NCBI RefSeq assembly: GCF_014202475.1
Contig: NZ_JACHGV010000003.1
Span: forward strand, 528,454 to 592,453
Reading direction: 5' to 3'
DNA from: Streptomyces paradoxus
GTDB lineage: Bacteria > Actinomycetota > Actinomycetes > Streptomycetales > Streptomycetaceae
DNA length: 64,000 bases
The translations under genes were made by a program, and so were the position numbers. The notes below the pieces were generated by a model, which saw only the letters and a list, made by a program, of their open reading frames with translations, searched no databases and was not told the DNA's origin. Position 1 is the stretch's first letter. Each line of letters opens with the position of its first letter. Shown here piece after piece: positions 61,325 through 64,000 of this stretch.

Positions 61325-62638
61325 ATGGCGGACACCACGGGAAACACCACGGACCAGGCTCCCCAACAACCCCCGATGCGCAAGGCGAGCTGGAAGTACA
61401 TCGGCCCGGGCATCGTCGTCGCGGCGACCGGTGTCGGCGCCGGTGACCTGGTCGCCACGCTCATCGCGGGCAGCAACTTCGGCTACACGCTGCTGTGGGC
61501 CGCGATCATCGGCTGCCTGGTGAAGATCTCCCTGGCCGAGGCGGCCGGCCGCTGGCACCTGTCCACGGGCCGCACCCTGTTCGACGGCTGGGCCAGCCTC
61601 GGCCGCTGGACGACGTGGTTCTTCGCGGTCTACGTCGTGGTCTGGGGCTTCGTCTACGGCGCCGCGGCGATGTCGTCGAGCGCGCTGCCGCTGCAGGCGC
61701 TGTTCCCCGACGTGATGGACCTCAAGTGGTGGGGCATCGCCTGCGGTCTGGTCGGTCTGGTCTTCGTCTGGTTCAACAAGTACGCGGTGTTCGAGAAGGT
61801 CATGACGGTCCTGGTGGGCGTCATGTTCGTGGTGACGGTGTACCTGGCGATCCGGGTCACGCCGAACATCCCCGACGCCTTCGCCGGGCTGCTGCCGGTC
61901 CTCCCGGACGAGAAGGACTCGATCCTCAACACGCTGGGTCTCATCGGCGGCGTGGGCGGCACGATCACGCTCGCGGCGTACGGCTACTGGGTCAACGCCA
62001 AGGGCTGGACCGACACCGGCTGGATGAAGGTCATGCGGCTGGACAACCGCGTCGCCTACGCCACGACCGGCATCTTCGTCATCGCCATGCTGTTCGTCGG
62101 CGCGGAGCTGCTCCACTCGGCGAACGTCGCCATCGCGAGCGGCGACAAGGGCCTGATCCAGCTGGGCGACATCCTGGAGGAGGAGTACGGCTCGGCCACG
62201 GCGAAGTTCTTCCTGATCGGCTTCTTCGCCACGTCCTTCACCTCGCTGATCGGGGTCTGGCACGGCGTGAGCCTGATGTTCGCCGACTTCGTGGCCCGTT
62301 TGTCGGGCCGGGGCCAGGCCAAGGGCGAGGAGGTCGCCTCGGGCACACGCGAGCGTTCCTGGCCGTTCCGCGCCTACCTGCTCTGGCTGACCTTCCCGCC
62401 GATGATCCTGCTCTTCGAGGGCCAGCCCTTCCGCCTGATCATCATCTACGGCGTCCTCGGCGCGGCCTTCCTGCCCTTCCTCGCCGGCACGCTCATCTGG
62501 CTCCTGAACTCCCCCCGCACGCCCCGCGAGTGGCGCAACGGCCCGGTGAGCAACGTGATGCTCGCCGTTGCGGGGCTGCTCTTCCTGATCCTGTGTGTGA
62601 AGCAGATCTGGGACCAGCCGTGGGGGGAGTTCTTCTAG
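61325..62638 (+). CDS. Nramp-related membrane transporter lacking the DPGN motif
   Basis: The 437-aa product is placed at ATG 61325; an in-frame start at 61289 is possible, and no strong ribosome site is seen for either. It has about eleven spans. The N-terminal GPGIVVAATGVGAGDLVATL corresponds to span 1 of Nramp proteins, where the metal-binding Asp-Pro-Gly-Asn is replaced by GAGD. Span 6, with GVGGTITLAAYGYWVNAKGW, lacks the usual metal-binding Met. Transition-metal transport is therefore unlikely; another cation or an amino-acid-like substrate is possible for this branch. It converges on the chitinase gene with 18 bp between stops. Confidence 0.85.
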   Translation: MADTTGNTTDQAPQQPPMRKASWKYIGPGIVVAATGVGAGDLVATLIAGSNFGYTLLWAAIIGCLVKISLAEAAGRWHLSTGRTLFDGWASLGRWTTWFFAVYVVVWGFVYGAAAMSSSALPLQALFPDVMDLKWWGIACGLVGLVFVWFNKYAVFEKVMTVLVGVMFVVTVYLAIRVTPNIPDAFAGLLPVLPDEKDSILNTLGLIGGVGGTITLAAYGYWVNAKGWTDTGWMKVMRLDNRVAYATTGIFVIAMLFVGAELLHSANVAIASGDKGLIQLGDILEEEYGSATAKFFLIGFFATSFTSLIGVWHGVSLMFADFVARLSGRGQAKGEEVASGTRERSWPFRAYLLWLTFPPMILLFEGQPFRLIIIYGVLGAAFLPFLAGTLIWLLNSPRTPREWRNGPVSNVMLAVAGLLFLILCVKQIWDQPWGEFF

Positions 62639-62656
62639 GAGGCGCCGGGACACCGG

Positions 62657-64000
62657 TTACGGCAGCGCGTCCACGTGCGGTCCCACGGCGTTGGACCACG
62701 CGTTGCCGGACGTGGCGTCCCAGTTGGTCGACCAGGTCATCGCGCCCCGCAGGGCCGGGTAGGTCCGCGGCGGCTTGAAGCTGCCGCAGTTGGTGGCCTT
62801 GGTGAGGCAGTCCAGGGCGTTGTTGACCACGGTCGGCGACACGTAGCCGCCCCCTGCCGCGCGGGTGGAGGCGGGCAGGCCGAGCCCGACCTGGGACGGG
62901 GCGAGGCCGTTCTCCAGCTGGATGCAGGCCAGGGCCGTCAGGAAGTCGACCGTGCCCTGGCTGTAGACCTTGCCGTCGCAGCCGAGCATGGAACCGCTGT
63001 TGTAGTACTGCATGTTGACGACGGTGAGGATGTCCTTGATGTTCAGCGCGGTCTGGAAGTAGGAGTTCGACGTCGACTGCATGTCGATGGTCTGCGGCGC
63101 CATCGTGATGATCAGGGACGGGCCCGCCTTCGCGGACAGGGCGCGCAGCGCCTGCGTCATGTAGGTGGCGTTGAGGCCGTTCTCCAGGTCGATGTCGACG
63201 CCGTCGAAGCCGTACTCCTGCATCACGGACCAGAGGCTGTTGGCGAAGTTCGTCGCCGATGCCGCATCGTTGACGGTGACCGTGCCGCGCTCGCCGCCGA
63301 CCGAGATGACGACCTTCTTGCCGGCCGCCTGCTTGGCCTTCACGTCGGCCTTGAACTGGTCGACGGTGTAACCGTTCAGCCCGGCCGAGTCGAGGGTGAA
63401 CGACACCGCGCCCGGCGTGCCCGTGGCGTCCGCGAAGGCCACCGCGATGATGTCGTAGTGGGCCGGCACCTCCGAGATCTTCTGGACGGCCGCGCCGTTG
63501 TCGAAGTTCTGCCAGTAGCCGGTCACCGCGTGCTTGGGGAGGGCGGGGCCGGGGCCGGACGTGTTGTTCGTGGTCCCCGTGACCGCCGCCGACTTCGGCG
63601 ACTCACCGGCCGCGTTCGTCGCCGTGACCTGGAAGGAGTACGACGTCGAGGCGGCGAGTCCCGTCACTGTCGCCGAGGTGCCGGAGACCGCCGTGACCTT
63701 CGTGCCGTCGCGATGGACGGTGTAACCCGTGGCGCCGGAGACGGTGTTCCAGGCGAGCGACACCGACGAGGACGTCGTGCCGGAGACGCGCAGGCCGCTC
63801 GGCGCGGCCGGAACCGTGGGGCCCGGGTCGGTGCCGCCGCCCCCGTCGGGGCCGAACACCGACACGTCGTCGGCGTAGTAGGCGGCCTGGCCGTACCAGC
63901 CGTGCGTGTACACCGTCACCGAGGTCGTCGACGCGCCCGTGGTGAAGGTCGTCGACAGCTGCTTCCAGGAGGCGGAGTCCGGGGTCCAGGTGGACACGTC
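62657..64000 (-). CDS. Family 18 chitinase with fibronectin III domain, 5' end outside the window
   Basis: The frame is open to the right edge, so the N-terminus is missing; the visible part has 448 residues. It begins in a carbohydrate-binding-like beta-sandwich (SWKQLSTTFTTGASTTSVTV), followed by a Gly/Pro linker, a fibronectin III domain (APSGLRVSGTTSSSVSLAWN) and a GH18 barrel. The catalytic motif is FDGVDIDLE with the general acid Glu. TMAPQTIDMQ and VNMQYYN are the substrate-side strands of GH18 chitinases from Streptomyces. It hydrolyses chitin outside the cell. Chitinase promoters usually carry direct repeats, but the promoter is out of view. Confidence 0.94.
   Translation of the reverse strand, partial: DVSTWTPDSASWKQLSTTFTTGASTTSVTVYTHGWYGQAAYYADDVSVFGPDGGGGTDPGPTVPAAPSGLRVSGTTSSSVSLAWNTVSGATGYTVHRDGTKVTAVSGTSATVTGLAASTSYSFQVTATNAAGESPKSAAVTGTTNNTSGPGPALPKHAVTGYWQNFDNGAAVQKISEVPAHYDIIAVAFADATGTPGAVSFTLDSAGLNGYTVDQFKADVKAKQAAGKKVVISVGGERGTVTVNDAASATNFANSLWSVMQEYGFDGVDIDLENGLNATYMTQALRALSAKAGPSLIITMAPQTIDMQSTSNSYFQTALNIKDILTVVNMQYYNSGSMLGCDGKVYSQGTVDFLTALACIQLENGLAPSQVGLGLPASTRAAGGGYVSPTVVNNALDCLTKATNCGSFKPPRTYPALRGAMTWSTNWDATSGNAWSNAVGPHVDALP

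Noticed and set aside
60212..62653. An 813-codon minus-strand frame across three plus-strand genes
   Set aside because: It spans gene boundaries and has skewed Arg/Glu/His composition; the three plus-strand genes have clear domains and starts.
1..64000. tRNA, rRNA, CRISPR arrays, riboswitches or prophage genes
   Set aside because: No cloverleaf, spaced direct-repeat array, integrase, capsid or recognisable riboswitch core was seen on reading; a covariance-model scan would be needed to exclude small structured RNAs.

Overview
The window is chromosomal DNA of a high-GC actinomycete, almost certainly a Streptomyces. Third-codon positions are nearly all G or C, GTG and TTG starts are frequent, secreted enzymes are abundant, and actinomycete-only traits occur: mycothiol S-conjugate amidase, a class-E-type LAxTG sorting signal, DUF4307 and thiol-stress (sigma-R-type) promoters. 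From memory the gene order resembles the S. coelicolor core region running from hutH through the L,D-transpeptidase, msrA, greA/mca and PEP carboxykinase to a GH18 chitinase. That synteny is recollection, not a search result. No rRNA, tRNA, CRISPR array or prophage was seen.

Layout. 1-8.7 kb: tail of a GGDEF protein, hutH, a small LAxTG-anchored surface protein, a conserved small protein, an L,D-transpeptidase lipoprotein behind a sigma-E-like promoter, a decayed ABC ATPase and a 1108-aa subtilase. 8.7-20.9 kb: housekeeping and regulatory genes, namely an MmyB-type regulator divergent from a zinc alcohol dehydrogenase, a VOC protein, an NAD(P)-binding protein, an unlisted 45-aa secreted peptide, DUF4389 and AI-2E-family membrane proteins, msrA with a perfect sigma-R promoter, cystathionine gamma-synthase, a sigma-like/membrane protein pair, a MarR regulator and threonine dehydratase. 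20.9-30.9 kb: a DrrAB-type exporter with a palindrome inside its promoter, greA, DUF4307, mca, a 1065-aa STAND ATPase and a YyaL-like thioredoxin-fold protein.

30.9-37.5 kb: a tight four-gene operon in which every junction is a 4-bp stop/start overlap. It encodes a processive-type GT2 glycosyltransferase, a GT39-like membrane glycosyltransferase, a polyprenyl-phosphate sugar synthase fused to GtrA, and a secreted copper-radical (galactose oxidase family) enzyme with a C-terminal excalibur motif. This looks like a self-contained machine that builds and then oxidises a surface glycan, distinct in composition from the known cslA-glxA pair. It is the strongest candidate for an undescribed system here.

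37.5-48 kb: a Mut7-C nuclease-like protein, TetR regulator, hemolysin III, GTP-type PEP carboxykinase with a structured leader, a secreted beta-propeller protein, an AlaA-like aminotransferase, a repeat-rich membrane protein and a trypsin-like protease. A 186-bp MITE-like element with perfect 20-bp inverted ends touches the protease stop codon. 48-55 kb: a divergent D-amino-acid-type catabolic locus (N-acyl-D-amino-acid deacylase, D-serine-dehydratase-like PLP enzyme, PfkB kinase, IclR regulator, RidA, GntP permease) with a perfect operator-like palindrome in the middle. 55-64 kb: an acidic hypothetical protein, an M14 carboxypeptidase, a LuxR-type STAND regulator with two HATPase/MEDS proteins, an Nramp-like transporter without the usual metal motif, and a partial GH18 chitinase leaving the window.
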